This document shows, one piece after another, positions 4,964 through 5,041 of a stretch of DNA of 5,041 nt. This DNA comes from an uncultured Coriobacteriales bacterium. Its GTDB lineage: Bacteria > Actinomycetota > Coriobacteriia > Coriobacteriales > Eggerthellaceae. Under the pieces are notes generated by a model. That model was not told where the DNA came from and did not search any database. It saw only the letters and a program-made list of their open reading frames with translations. Both the position numbers and the translations under genes were made by a program. The stretch covers positions 1 through 5,041 of the forward strand of contig CAMPNZ010000075.1 in NCBI GenBank assembly GCA_946892075.1. The letters run 5' to 3'. The number at the start of each line of letters is the position of its first letter. Within the stretch, counting starts at the first letter, position 1.

Positions 4964-5041
4964 GGGAACGTGTTTTGGCGCGCCGTGGGGAACGCATCGC
5001 CGTTGCTCGTGGGGAACGCATCGCCGTTGCTCGTGGGGAAC
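4964..5041. repeat. 24-bp tandem repeat array, running off the right edge
   Basis: On the plus strand, GGGAACG recurs at an exact 24-bp period from 4964, 4988 and 5012, with a further partial GGGAAC at 5036-5041. The units at 4988-5011 and 5012-5035 are identical (GGGAACGCATCGCCGTTGCT plus CGTG). The unit at 4964-4987 has diverged after GGGAACG and reads GTGTT next, as do the repeats in the trpG-trpD spacer. There is no unique spacer between units, so this is a minisatellite-like array and not CRISPR. Because 24 is a multiple of three, reading frames stay open through it. Confidence 0.9.

Noticed and set aside
4964..5041. CRISPR array
   Set aside because: The GTTCCCC start looks like some type I-E repeats, but units follow one another with no unique spacers and the 24-bp units are tandem.

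Overview
The window holds the 5' part of a tryptophan biosynthesis operon. It is transcribed entirely from the minus strand, right to left, in the order trpE - trpG - trpD - trpC - trpF, with trpF cut by the left edge after 39 codons. Together the gene products take chorismate to anthranilate (TrpE and TrpG), then to phosphoribosyl anthranilate (TrpD), to CdRP (TrpF) and to indole-3-glycerol phosphate (TrpC). The tryptophan synthase genes trpB and trpA would be expected beyond the left edge, but they are not visible here.

Right of trpE, the roughly 600 bases without a gene (4429-5041) are mostly regulatory. A good sigma-70/sigma-A type promoter (4873-4901) is followed by a tRNA-sensing T-box leader (about 4490-4868). 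The leader has a UGG (Trp) codon in the specifier loop, a conserved T-box sequence whose UGGC bulge fits the G discriminator base of tRNA-Trp, and mutually exclusive antiterminator and terminator hairpins. The operon is therefore very probably induced when uncharged tRNA-Trp accumulates. Upstream of the promoter are a 7-bp inverted repeat and a 24-bp tandem repeat that runs off the right edge.

The operon is compact: gaps of 13 bp (E-G) and 34 bp (D-C) and a 14-bp overlap (C-F). The exception is the 186-bp trpG-trpD spacer, which holds three identical 15-bp copies of a motif whose core also occurs in the right-edge tandem array. TrpE carries a Q/A/G-rich low-complexity insertion directly after the residues expected to bind feedback tryptophan.

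Source: a bacterium of moderate G+C content, with strong AGGAGG ribosome binding sites and a transcriptional T-box. This fits Bacillota or a T-box-using actinobacterial lineage such as Coriobacteriia, but the window does not settle the taxon. The enzymes are ordinary; the less ordinary features are the repeats and the TrpE insertion.
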